This document shows, in pieces, positions 1-9,589 of a stretch of DNA of 64,000 nucleotides. The stretch spans positions 124,001 to 188,000 of the forward strand of contig NC_014970.1 of NCBI RefSeq assembly GCF_000200735.1. Reading direction: 5' to 3'. The stretch's first letter is position 1. Each line of letters begins with the position of its first letter. Source of the stretch: Mycoplasma haemofelis str. Langford 1 (GTDB taxonomy: Bacteria > Bacillota_I > Bacilli_A > Mycoplasmatales > Mycoplasmoidaceae). The notes beneath the pieces are model-generated. The model worked only from the letters and a program-made list of their open reading frames with translations, did not search any database and was not told the origin of the DNA. Made by a program: the position numbers and the translations under genes.

Positions 1-292
1 TTACAAAAATGGTAAGTTTGTTGATAAGGTGAATGCACTTAGATCCCTATTCATACCTGTATTCGTTATATCCTTCTTGAAGTCAGATGAGTTGGCTGCA
101 GCCATGACTGCCAGAGGCTACAGACCCCAAGAGAATAGGACTTCCTTTAGAATATATGGTGTAAAGGGGTGAGAACTATTAGTGATGTTCTGCTGCACCC
201 TTGTTATATCTTGCCTTTATTACCTCCACTTCAACCACTACTATTTAAGTAGTTTCGGTAATGCCGAGCTTTTAATCTCTATCGCTAGTTAA
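1..292 (+). CDS. ecfT: EcfT transmembrane coupling protein of an ECF transporter (3' part only)
   Basis: Frame 2 is open from the window edge to TAA at 290-292, giving the last 96 residues. A Thr-Ala-Arg-Gly-Tyr-Arg-Pro motif near residue 40 of the fragment matches the conserved Ala-Arg-Gly coupling motif by which EcfT contacts the ATPases EcfA1/A2. A hydrophobic segment follows (leucine/valine/cysteine rich) before a polar tail. EcfT is the shared membrane scaffold of vitamin importers with exchangeable S components; one S component lies at 15676. TGA at 170-172 is read as Trp. The stop overlaps the next ATG (TAATG), suggesting one transcript. The 5' end lies outside the window. Confidence 0.75.
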
Positions 293-3200
293 TGTCGGAG
301 ACTCCCTATTCTCTACGTAAGGAATTAGATCAACACTCTTCCAGTAAGGTATTCGTAGTATCTACTAGGGACTTAAAGATACTCAGGGTAAAGCTTCCAC
401 TCAAGGAAGCCCTTGTATCCATAGGAAAGAAGAAGTATCAGATAGTCTCCTGTCCTTGGCTTGAAGACAGATACTTGATTATTAATGCTTCTTCCTATGA
501 TGCCAATATAGAGATATCTTACTCTCCGGAGAAGCCTGATGAAGTCGTAATAAAGGGCTCCACATTTCGACTTCATCTATCTCCAGATAGCACCCCTAAT
601 AACTTCTTCCCAACTGCCGAGCATGTGAAGCTGGCAGACTCTGTGAGACATGAACCTCAGTCTATGGAGGAGCTATCCAAGCAAGCCGAAGTAGCTCTTA
701 GGGAAGTATTTAAGAATGAAGAGGATCCTTTAGAGTCGGTAGATAAGAAGGAGAAGTTATTCTCCCATCTGAGTGAACCTAGGAAGGAGGCAGATATATT
801 AAATGACTTTGAGATAGGGGAAAAGGATCTTCCAGATATCCCTTCAGTAGTTGAGAATAAGGCTAATACCTATGAATTCCCCTTCGATAGTCAACTTAGG
901 GATCTAGAGGCTGAGTTAGCTAATGCCGCAGAATTCAAGAATAATGTTGAAGAATCCGTCTTCCACAGACCCATTGATTACTCTAAAACTCCCACTTTCT
1001 GATTCAGAGTAAGCACTAGCTTTAAGGATTCCGATTTCTTCTGGCAGGATCTAAAGGAATACTGGCTAACTAATAGTAGAGATTTAAATAGCAAGCTTAA
1101 TAGAGCACACGGAAAGCCCCCTGTATTCTCTAGGAAAGAGGAGCTTCTTAATATCCCTGCCCTTCAGGAGATAGTAAGTGTAAAGGTTAATAGGAAGTTC
1201 TCTGAGTTACAGGAGAAGCAGGATGCCTTATCCAATGAGATTAATAGACTTTCTGAGAGCCTAGTTGAGAGAGGATTAGATCCTGTAGATGATAGGAAGT
1301 ATCAAGAGCTGGTACAGGAACGTAATGAGCTCCTTGAATGCATCTCTAGATCCAAGAAGATAGTTAAGGACTTCGAAGATCGTATTCAGAGTGCTAAGGA
1401 TAGGAATGACGATATTAAACAGCGATTCTTCTTGGATATCCAAGGGAATCCCTATTTAATTTCTCAGCATGAAGAAGAGGTAACTAGCAAGCTTATAGAC
1501 CTTAACTTTGAAGTTAATAAGTTGCATGAGAAGCACTTAGAGCTTGAGACCTTTCTTATTCAGCAATTACGTACATTAGAGAAGGCCAAATTAGATAAGA
1601 CTAAAGTTCAGTTCTTGGAGCAGCAAGAGCTCTTGGACAGGTATCAAGAGGAATCTAAAGCCTTCTTTGACACCATAAATGCGAGGAAACATAAGGAGCG
1701 CTTAATGCAGCTAGGGGAGCTCCATGAAGCTTCCGCTAAGGTTCAAGAACAGATAGAGAATGAGAAGAGAGTAGCTCAGTATTACATTGATAATCTGAGG
1801 GGGATTAAGTCCTATGAGGATTACGAGAAGTCCCTTAAAGCTCATAAGCAGGCAAGGAAGGAGTTTCAAGCCAAGAGAGATGAATTTAATAGGTACTTCT
1901 ATAAGCTAAAGGTTCTAGTTAGGGATAAGGAACGTAAATTTAATGACTTCTTCGAGTGAATTAAGGACTCCTTGAATGTATTCCAAAATGAGATTTCAGA
2001 TGCCTACACAAAGAATGATGTTCTTTTGAGGGAGTGTGTGCAGATTTGGTGGAATAGATGAAATAGTGAAGCTCTCCCTCTCGTTAAGAAGATCTTTACA
2101 CGTTATGAACAAGTCCTAAAGGCCTTCTCCCCTATTCCGGCATTATGTGTTGGACGTATATATAGCCAAGCGGGTAGGCTCCTAGAGAAGGCTGATAGGA
2201 GGCAGAGGGAATGGGAGAAGCTGTATGGAGAGGTTAAGAAGGAATTCAGAAAGCTTGGTTACGAATTAGCAAATCCTAATCCTTCTGAACTGGAAGGTAA
2301 GTACGTAAAGCAATTAGATACCTCTAAGTTAAAACTGTCTGAGTCCAGCAAGCGTGTGCTGTTCCTATCTACTGAGACATTTACATTGAGTGATGAGAAA
2401 GATGAATTGGTGGGCTTGGATCCTAAGTTCTTGGATGATGATCAATTTGCAGTTATCGACCAAGTATGATCCACCCTTACTCCAGAGCAAGAGAAGACTC
2501 TTCAAGATAAGTTTGACAAGGAGGATGAAATTCAACGGGAGAAGAATGCAAGGCAAGCTCTTGCCCTACTGAAGAAGGATCAAATGAAGAATATTGAGAG
2601 GAACTTTGAGGCCAAGATGCAGTCCGTGGATCAATATGTTTATGCTTCTACTAAGGATGAGAAGAGAAATAAGTTCAAGGAGGTTGAAGAGCAGCAATTG
2701 GATATGTGGAAGAGAGAGCATGATCTTACTTCCATTGCAGAAGGGGAATTCAAGGACACTCTTTACAACTTATCTAAACAGCTATTCGATAATCAATCCG
2801 TTTGCATTGTTAACTCAGAGATAGTTCTGAGTGATACTGGATTCGTTGAAGATGGGGGAACAGAGATTTACTCAGAGAAGGACTACTTCATTAAGCCTCA
2901 AGATAAGTACGACTTTGATGAATTCTCATCTACTTTAGATGTAGGAACTGAGGATAGTGATATTCATGAGGAGCCTGATGATGACTATCTAGATCTGTTA
3001 GAGAATATTGAATATCCGGAGCCCCTTCCTCCTCCGCAACGTCCCCCAGCTAGACCTACTCTTGAACAGCTTGCTCAAATTAGTATTAAGAAATATCAGG
3101 AGGCAAGGAAGCACATGGAGCTTGACTCCTTGAGAGAGAAGCAATCTGTACTTGATCTTGAGGTACGTAAGTTATCTAAATTCCATGCCCAACAGGAGGA

Positions 3201-3438
3201 TAATCTGGAGAAAATCGTTGTTGAAAGAAGATTTGTATTTGACTCCCTAGAGAAGGATTTAGGGGAGATCAAATCCTTCTTGGGAGATAAGGCCGGAGAG
3301 CTAGAACAGATCTTTAAACAGATGGAGAATGACTTGGATGTAAGCTTTGCTGAAGTTGATAGGAATTTACAGAATGAGGTTAGAGAAAAATCCCCGACTG
3401 GCCCTTCCTCTTCAATATTTGATAAGTGATTTAGGTAA
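292..3438 (+). CDS. Large coiled-coil hypothetical protein, 1048 aa
   Basis: One frame runs from ATG 292 to TAA 3436-3438 with four TGA codons read as Trp (1000, 1957, 2059 and 2467 regions plus one before the stop). I do not recognise the family. Residues 1-100 look globular. About residues 280-570 and 760-900 are very rich in Lys/Glu/Leu heptads and predict long coiled coils. A proline cluster (Pro-Glu-Pro-Leu-Pro-Pro-Pro) sits near residue 905, followed by another coiled coil to the end. No signal peptide or membrane helix is seen, so a cytoplasmic or cytoskeletal scaffold is possible. It lies between ecfT and rpmB/rpsD with a TAATG overlap upstream. Confidence 0.75.
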
Positions 3439-3449
3439 AATAAGAGGTC

Positions 3450-3647
3450 ATGTCAAGAAAGGATCGTTTAACGGGTAAGGTAGCTAGAACTGGTAATAGT
3501 CGTTCCAAGGCTCTGAATATTGCTAAGAAGGCTTGACACTTTAATATTCAAACCGTTACTCTTACCGATAAAAACGGTAAGAAAATCAAACTTAAGACTT
3601 CTGCCAAAAATATAAGAACCTTCCGCAAGAAGGGTCTGCTTAAGTAA
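3450..3647 (+). CDS. rpmB: 50S ribosomal protein L28
   Basis: A 65-residue basic protein too short for many gene callers because of an internal TGA Trp. The N-terminus Met-Ser-Arg-Lys-Asp-Arg-Leu-Thr-Gly-Lys and the Gly-Asn-Ser-Arg-Ser-Lys-Ala-Leu-Asn block match the start of L28, and the C-terminal Thr-Phe-Arg-Lys-Lys-Gly also fits. It is a component of the large ribosomal subunit. The ATG lies 12 bases after the stop of the coiled-coil gene with AGAGG as ribosome-binding site, and its TAA overlaps the rpsD start. Confidence 0.9.
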
Positions 3648-4261
3648 TGTCTCGTTTTACAGGAAGTATATTTAAGAAATCTAGAAAATTAGGAATATCC
3701 CTTCTGGAGAATAACAGGGAGTTTACTAAGTGAAAGAAAAGAACTACTCCCCCAGGTCAGCACGGGAATAGTGGTGTTCGTAGAAAGGTTTCTCTTTATG
3801 GGGAGCAGCTTAGAGAGAAGCAGAAGTTGGCTCTTATGTATGGGCTACATGATGCCCAATTAAGACGTTTCTTTAAAGCTGCCAGAAAGATTGAAGGATC
3901 CCTTTCCTATAATCTGTTACTTCTTCTTGAGCGTCGCCTAGATAACGTTGTATACAGGATGAACTTTGCTCCGACTAGAAGAGCGGCTCGTCAACTTGTA
4001 TCTCACGGACACGTCTTGGTCAATGGTAAGCAGGTTGATATTCCTTCTTTGTGGGTGAATATCAATGATGAGATTGCTATAGTTCCTAAGTATCATCACT
4101 TGCCTTTGGTGAATATGCTTAAGGAATATGATACTCCTGACTATGTGGATGTTGATCCCGAGAATAAGAGGGGTATTTACTTAAGATATCCACACAGAAG
4201 AGAGCTTAATCAGCAGATCAATGAGGTGTATGTTGTTGAGTGGTTTAAACGTTTAGTTTAA
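3647..4261 (+). CDS. rpsD: 30S ribosomal protein S4
   Basis: 204 residues from ATG 3647 (overlapping the rpmB stop) to TAA 4259-4261. The N-terminal Met-Ser-Arg-Phe-Thr-Gly-Ser followed by a Pro-Gly-Gln-His-Gly block is typical of S4, and residues about 92-155 form the S4 RNA-binding domain (Arg-Leu-Asp-Asn-Val-Val-Tyr-Arg...Val-Asn-Gly-Lys). It binds 16S rRNA early in small-subunit assembly. One TGA Trp at about residue 28. The length is normal. The TAA shares its last base with the ATG of trmK. Confidence 0.95.
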
Positions 4262-4902
4262 TGCATGCCCGCATACTAGGACTTGCATCTATTTTCCCAT
4301 ATTCTAAAAATCTCGTAGATATAGGATCCGATCACGGATATCTAGGATTGGAATTAATTAGGCAGAGGAAGGTAGGTAAAGTTACTAATATAGATCTCTC
4401 CGAGGATGCTCTTAATAGAAGTAAGATTATCTATGAGAAGCTGGGCTTCCTAGATAGATCTACTTTCTTAGTTAGTGATGGATTCAAGGAACTTAAGCTA
4501 GTTCCCATAGATTCCACCGTTGTAATAGCGGGAATGGGAACTTATCAAATCTTGAAGATCTTAGAATTCCTCCCTGATACCGTGGATAAGCTATTAATTT
4601 TGAGTCATACAGATTACTTCTTCCTTAGGAACTGAGCAGTTCTCAATTCCTTTAGCATTCTGAGGGAATTCTATATAGATGATAAGGACTTAGTATACTT
4701 AGCTATATTTTTGGTAAGGAAGAATCCAGAGGCATATACACTTAAGGATTTAATTCTCGGAAAGAGTGACTTCTATGAGTCTCAAATAGAATTATTTAGA
4801 AGATATTGAAGAACTAGAGTTTCTAGAATTCTTAAAGTTCCGGAGGAATATAGAAATTCTCTTGATTCTAAGACTTTAGAATTCCTAAGCCCACATGGAT
4901 AA
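4261..4902 (+). CDS. trmK: tRNA (adenine22-N1)-methyltransferase TrmK
   Basis: 213 residues. The SAM-binding motif Asp-Ile-Gly-Ser-Asp-His-Gly-Tyr-Leu (about residues 21-29) and Val-Ile-Ala-Gly-Met-Gly-Thr (about 83-89) are the signature of the TrmK/YqfN family, which methylates A22 in the D-loop region of tRNAs. Two TGA Trp codons (4633 and 4807) join three pieces. The start overlaps the rpsD stop, and the gene ends 8 bases inside the next ORF. It appears slightly shorter than bacillary homologs, as usual in mycoplasmas. Confidence 0.85.
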
Positions 4903-6364
4903 GAAAATTCTTCCTGACTTTACCTTCTCAGATCTCTCTGATATATCAGATGAGAATTTAAAGGAGAGTAAGACTGTTTTAAAACACCATCTTAAATTCG
5001 ACCCCGCCCAATCTGTAACAGTTAGCAATTTACATCCCGTACAACTTCAGAACATAATTCTCTCTCCTGATTCGCAGTTGAATGTTGGAGAGCCAATAGA
5101 TTTAGCCAACTACGATCTATCAAAGTTAATTAGCATTGAGAAGCCTGAAATAGAGCTACCGCCCTCTCCCTCTCCCTCTCGCAACATCTTGGATGATGAG
5201 AAGAAGGGCTTTAATAACTTCCATGTAGTTGATTCCATAGAGGATAGCTCCTTTGAAAGAGAGCTTCTTGCATCCGGAGCTAAGGCAGTTCTGATTATGT
5301 CTGATACCGCCTACACAAGGAATATGAAGTTCTATAAGCGTGTAGTGGGAATTCTTCAGAAGAATGGAATTCACTTTGTGGAGTATACGAATATCCAGCC
5401 CAACTTGGATAGGAAGCTAGTATTTAGAATCTCAGAGTTCGCTAACGATCATGAGGTAAATGCTGTAATAGTTATAGGATCCCTATCCACCATAGACTTA
5501 TCTAAGATAGTTCTTCCAAAGCTAATTAAGCCCCACTTAATAAGACTTCACAAGCCAAGATTAGCTAAGTCCGTATTAGCTCCTAACTATGCCCTATTTA
5601 GCATCCCTACTCTAGTAGTTCCTGACTTAAGAACTAACTCCAGATCCACCCTTAAGAACAATGTACTCTTTCCCAAATTAGATTACTTTGGAGATACTAT
5701 ATTCTTAACTAACCCAGTAGATGACTCCAATGGAGTCTTCTATTGTGCTGATTTATTCGATGAATTAGACTCCTCCAAGATTTGAGAATTACTTCACGAG
5801 ACTTTCTTCAGGCTACTCCTTAACTTCTTCGATCTCTCCTTATCTCCTAAAGCTACAGATGCTCTTATTCACAATATGAGAACTATATCCTGATACCTTT
5901 CCTATTACGATAGGGGAAATTCCTTTAGTAACTATGATAGACGTCAAATACTTAAGATAATTGGTACTTCCTTGAATGGAAGTGCTTTCCTAGATATATC
6001 TGATTTCTGAACTTGATATAGATTGGAGGGAGCCCTTTCCTACTTAGTGAACTCTAAGAAGTGTGAAGGATTGGCATTATTCCTTCCTACTTTCATAGAA
6101 GTTCTCTCTCAGCACAGCATAGAGTTCCGAGAGAGAGCTATAGAGTTAGGATTGAAGCTATATGGAACTTATTCAGTAGAAGGGTTAATATTCAGATTAA
6201 TTGGACATATAAGGAAGTACAAGTTACCAATAAGCTTCCTAGATATCCCTCAAATTAAGAGAATTAACTATCGCTTCCTCCTTCTACTAGTTAAGAAATC
6301 CTCAAATAGTCCCTTCTTCAATAAAATAACTAAGTCTATTATTAATAACCTCACGGTCTGGTAG
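4895..6364 (+). CDS. Degenerate iron-containing alcohol-dehydrogenase-like protein, 489 aa
   Basis: ATG 4895 lies inside the end of trmK; TAG is at 6362. TGA Trp codons at 5783, 5891, 6008 and 6014 are bridged. Residues about 130-190 (Ala-Lys-Ala-Val-Leu-Ile-Met-Ser-Asp ... Val-Asn-Ala-Val-Ile-Val-Ile-Gly-Ser-Leu-Ser-Thr-Ile-Asp-Leu-Ser-Lys) follow the NAD-binding pattern of group III alcohol dehydrogenases, with Gly-Ser-Leu-Ser-Thr-Ile-Asp where Gly-Gly-Gly-Ser-x-Ile-Asp is usual. A later Ser-Ile-Pro-Thr fits the Ile-Pro-Thr-Thr element. The Gly-Thr-Gly-Ser-Glu stretch and metal histidines are not visible, so enzymatic activity is doubtful. The first 110 residues are unrelated and polar. The assignment is tentative. 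Confidence 0.55.
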
Positions 6365-7040
6365 CCTTTACTTTCTCAAGAGTAGAGAAGTTAACTTTAC
6401 ATATCTCCTCATCCCTAGCCCCAGCTTTAATAAGCCTATCATAAGCTCTCTTTACAGCAGCAAAGGCACATCCCATAGGAATAGAGCTCTGATTAAATTC
6501 AATACTAATCTCCTCCATCTGCCTTAAGTAGTAATACCTAGCTATTAGAGAAGCTAAAGCACAGCTTAAGTACTTAGATTCCCCTTTAGTACAGAAATCA
6601 TCCACCTCCAAAGCCTTCCTCCCCACTCCTAGGAGATACTTATGATGCTTATCTAAGTCAGTCCAAGCATCCATAACTCTGAAAGCTTGAATTCCTAACT
6701 TAGCAGTTATCTTCTTATGCAAATCATCATGTCACAGGCTAAATAGCACATTCATATTCTTATATTCAGCATATGCCCTGTTATATTCCAAAGGCTTGAA
6801 TACCCTATATTCATAGAAGTCCCCAAGTATCTCCATAATCTCCGGAACTGCCCTCTCTATCCAGCTATCCTTACACTGCTTAGAGTCTTTAATTAGCTCA
6901 TAGAAGCCCCTCTCCTTAAGAGTCTCTATGATTTCCCTATTAATATAAACAACGGCTATTACAGGCCCCCCAAAGAAGTCTCCCTTTCCCGATTCATCAG
7001 AACCGTAAGATTCCTTCTCCCAGTCTGGATTAAATGACAC
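6351..7040 (-). CDS. rnhC: Ribonuclease HIII, lacking the N-terminal domain
   Basis: 229 residues from GTG 7040 to TAG 6351, with TGA Trp at 6732-6734. Residues 13-26 read Gly-Ser-Asp-Glu-Ser-Gly-Lys-Gly-Asp-Phe-Phe-Gly-Gly-Pro, the RNase HIII active-site signature (D15 and E16 catalytic); further acidic residues sit in Lys-Asp-Ser-Lys and Met-Asp-Ala-Trp. It cleaves the RNA strand of RNA/DNA hybrids. The catalytic motif begins only 12 residues from the start, so the substrate-binding N-terminal domain of typical RNase HIII (about 300 aa) is missing. The start overlaps the argS stop by 11 bases, and the 3' end overlaps the converging + strand gene by 14 bases. Confidence 0.85.
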
Positions 7041-8703
7041 TTTTCGGCTTAATCTTAAGAATACTTAATCCAGAGTGTATCGTATATTTAGCGGCATTAA
7101 GAAGAGCTAACCTATCTCTCAATCACTCTTCTTCATGCCCTTCTTGTAATAACTTCGTCTCCTCATAGAAGGAGTGGAACTCTTTAGCTAACTTGAAGAG
7201 ATACTGAGTAATCCTGTAGGGCTGAAGAGTCTCTATAGCTTCATGTATGACTTCATCCCATTGCATAAGGGTATTCATAATAGTCTTCTCTATTCCATCA
7301 GTAATAGTCTTGAATAGTACCTCTTTCTTGGAATAGAAATCAGGCTCTCCATGCTTTCTCAGTATCTGGAATATCCTAGAGTATGCATACATCACATAGA
7401 AAGCAGGGTTGTTATAGTTCTTCTGCTTTAATCGCTGTATATCTATCTCTAATGGAGAGTCGGGATGCTGAGATACTAGGAATCATCTAGCTTCTTCGTA
7501 GGTCATGTAATTCATCAAATCCCTCAAATAAATAACCTTGGAATCCCTCTTAGATATCTTCACTAATGTACTATGCTCCATTAACTTCACTAATTGCATG
7601 CATATGAAATGCACTCTATCATCATCCACTTCTTTCAGCTTCAGGAAAGCCTTAAGCTTATCTATATGCCCGTAGTGATCAGATCCCAGTATATTAATAA
7701 TCTTTCCCTCATTACCCAATAAGCTTAGCTTATATAGGTGATAAATTAAGTCTTGGCAGTAGTAAGTATGCTTTCCATCATTCTTTATCAATACCTCATC
7801 CTTACATCCATCCAATATCTCCCCAGCTTTAAATCAAATAGCTCCATCCTTCACCCTCAAGTATTCCTTCATGGACTTAAAGAGATCATTTATGGATTCA
7901 TCATTCACAAAGCTACTCTCAAACTTCCAAGCATTCACCTCTATGTTGTACCTAGCTAAATCCTTCTCAATTTCATTAAGGAAGTAGCTAACTACAAGCT
8001 TCTCAAGTTCTGGATAGCTCTTAGATTCAAAGATATTTCTATCGAATATCCATCTCTGACCATGAGTGGAGATCAAGTAATCTACACACTCATCTATCTC
8101 CTTCCCGTTGTACTTTACTACCTTAGTATTGGATTCCCTAGGGATACTAGTTAACTTAGCTTTGTACTTGATCCATATTGACTCCAGAAGCTCCTTTATT
8201 TGATTCCCTAAGTTATTTACTAGGTACTCTCTGTGAACGAAGTAACCTCCATACTCTAGGAGGTTAGCAAGGGTATCCGAGAATATCCCATTCCTTGCAT
8301 GCCCTATGTGCAATAAACCAGTTGGATTGGCTGAGACTATCTCAACGAAGTATCAAGAATTAATGGGATGCTTTCTCCATATATCCTCTCTCTTCTCCAG
8401 AATCTCTGAGTAGTATTCGGAGAATATTTCGGGAGAGAAGAATATATTTATGAACCCATTCTTCTCTACCTTAGCTGAAGAAACATACTTAAGCTCTCCA
8501 ACTTGCTTAAGAAGCTCCTCACCAACGTCTTTGGGGTTTTTCTTATACTTAGAACTTATTCGGCAGGCGAAGTTGGTGAATATATCGCCGAATTTGTAAT
8601 CTTTTGTAAAATCAAATGACGCCTTGATTCCCGTTAACCTGTAGCCCAGAGCCTGTGCCGCTAGGTTGAACTCACTAGAGAGGTAGTCTTTTATTTTTTG
8701 CAA
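7030..8703 (-). CDS. argS: Arginyl-tRNA synthetase
   Basis: 557 residues from TTG 8703 to TAA 7030-7032, with four TGA Trp codons that split it into pieces under the standard code. It is a class I synthetase: His-Ile-Gly-His at residues 132-135 in the context Ser-Ala-Asn-Pro-Thr-Gly-Leu-Leu-His-Ile-Gly-His-Ala-Arg, and a KMSKS counterpart Lys-Ile-Ser-Lys-Arg near residue 382. The C-terminus Asn-Asn-Pro-Ala-Phe-Tyr-Val-Met-Tyr-Ala-Tyr-Ser-Arg-Ile is the ArgS anticodon-binding domain. It charges tRNA-Arg. No convincing upstream ATG or Shine-Dalgarno exists, so the TTG start is a best guess. Its stop overlaps the rnhC GTG. Confidence 0.93.
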
Positions 8704-8736
8704 TGGAGGCTAGTTAACTTACAATTTTATCCTTAT

Positions 8737-8812
8737 AGGAGTGTAGTTCAATTGGTAGAACGATAGTCTCCAAAACTATATGTTGTGGGTTCAAGTCCTG
8801 CCACTCCTGCCA
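8737..8812 (+). tRNA. tRNA-Trp (anticodon CCA)
   Basis: A 76-base cloverleaf: acceptor stem AGGAGTG (8737-8743) pairs with CACTCCT (8802-8808), followed by discriminator G and an encoded CCA at 8810-8812. The D arm contains AGTTCAATTGGTAGAAC, the anticodon loop is CTCCAAA giving anticodon CCA, and the T loop is TTCAAGT. It reads UGG. Because this genome uses UGA heavily for Trp, a second tRNA-Trp with anticodon UCA is expected elsewhere; it is not in this window. It lies between divergent argS and the yneF-like gene. Confidence 0.95.
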
Positions 8813-8819
8813 TTTTTAA

Positions 8820-9038
8820 ATGAGTTATATAGCAATATTCTTTTTAACGGTAATTGCATTTTTATTAGGGGCGGCCGTCGGATGAATTTTTGCTGTTAAA
8901 TATTGTAAGAAACAGATGATTGAGCACCCTCCCATTAATGAACAGCAAATAAGGGAGTTATATAGACAAGCGGGTAGGACTCTATCTGAGAAGCAGGTTC
9001 TTCAAATTATGAATAATCTCAAGAGACAGCAGAGCTAA
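8820..9038 (+). CDS. YneF/UPF0154 family small membrane protein, 72 aa
   Basis: ATG 8820 to TAA 9036-9038, with one TGA Trp after the helix. Residues 3-24 form one membrane segment (Ile-Ala-Ile-Phe-Phe-Leu-Thr-Val-Ile-Ala-Phe-Leu-Leu-Gly-Ala-Ala-Val-Gly). The cytoplasmic tail Glu-His-Pro-Pro-Ile-Asn-Glu-Gln-Gln-Ile-Arg-Glu-Leu-Tyr-Arg-Gln-Ala-Gly-Arg ... Gln-Ile-Met is the conserved UPF0154 signature. Function is unknown in all bacteria I know of. The stop overlaps the engB ATG. Confidence 0.88.
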
Positions 9039-9589
9039 TGGCTCGCTTTATGGCAGCTTCTCGGGATGCCAAAGATTATCCCATGCACAGCATGCCTGAA
9101 TTCTTCCTGATTGGCCCCTCTAATGCCGGTAAATCAACTCTTATTAATTCTTTAGCTAAGGCTAAGATAGCCAAGACTTCCAAATCTCCGGGGAAGACTA
9201 GGACTATCAATTTCTATGATTTCGATAAGTTCTGCTTGGTTGATATGCCCGGATATGGATTTGATAGGAAGGGGAGAGAGGGGGATTTGCTAAAGGTAAT
9301 AAATGAGTATTTAACTGAGAGACCTAATCTGATTGGAGTAGTTCAAATATGCTCTCCACATGGACTCTCTCAGAATGATCTTGAAGTTAAGAACTATCTC
9401 TTCTCCAGATTCCACAATTACTTACTACTTCTAAATAAGATAGATAAGCTCTCCAATTCCCAAAGACTATTAGCTAAGAAGCAAATAGTGACTGAATCCC
9501 AATTACAGGAGGGCAATATTCTTTTAATTAGTGGTAAGACAAGTGAGAATTTGAATGTATTAGTCCGAACTCTTATTTCTTGAATATAG
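9038..9589 (+). CDS. engB: Ribosome-biogenesis GTPase EngB/YsxC
   Basis: 183 residues, TGA Trp at 9581 and TAG at 9587-9589. The G1 P-loop Gly-Pro-Ser-Asn-Ala-Gly-Lys-Ser-Thr is at residues 26-34, followed by the G2 region Lys-Thr-Arg-Thr, the G3 motif Asp-Met-Pro-Gly-Tyr-Gly and the G4 motif Asn-Lys-Ile-Asp-Lys. This pattern identifies the TrmE-Era-EngA-YihA GTPase EngB, needed for late 50S subunit assembly. Length is normal. The valS start lies inside its last codons. Confidence 0.92.
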
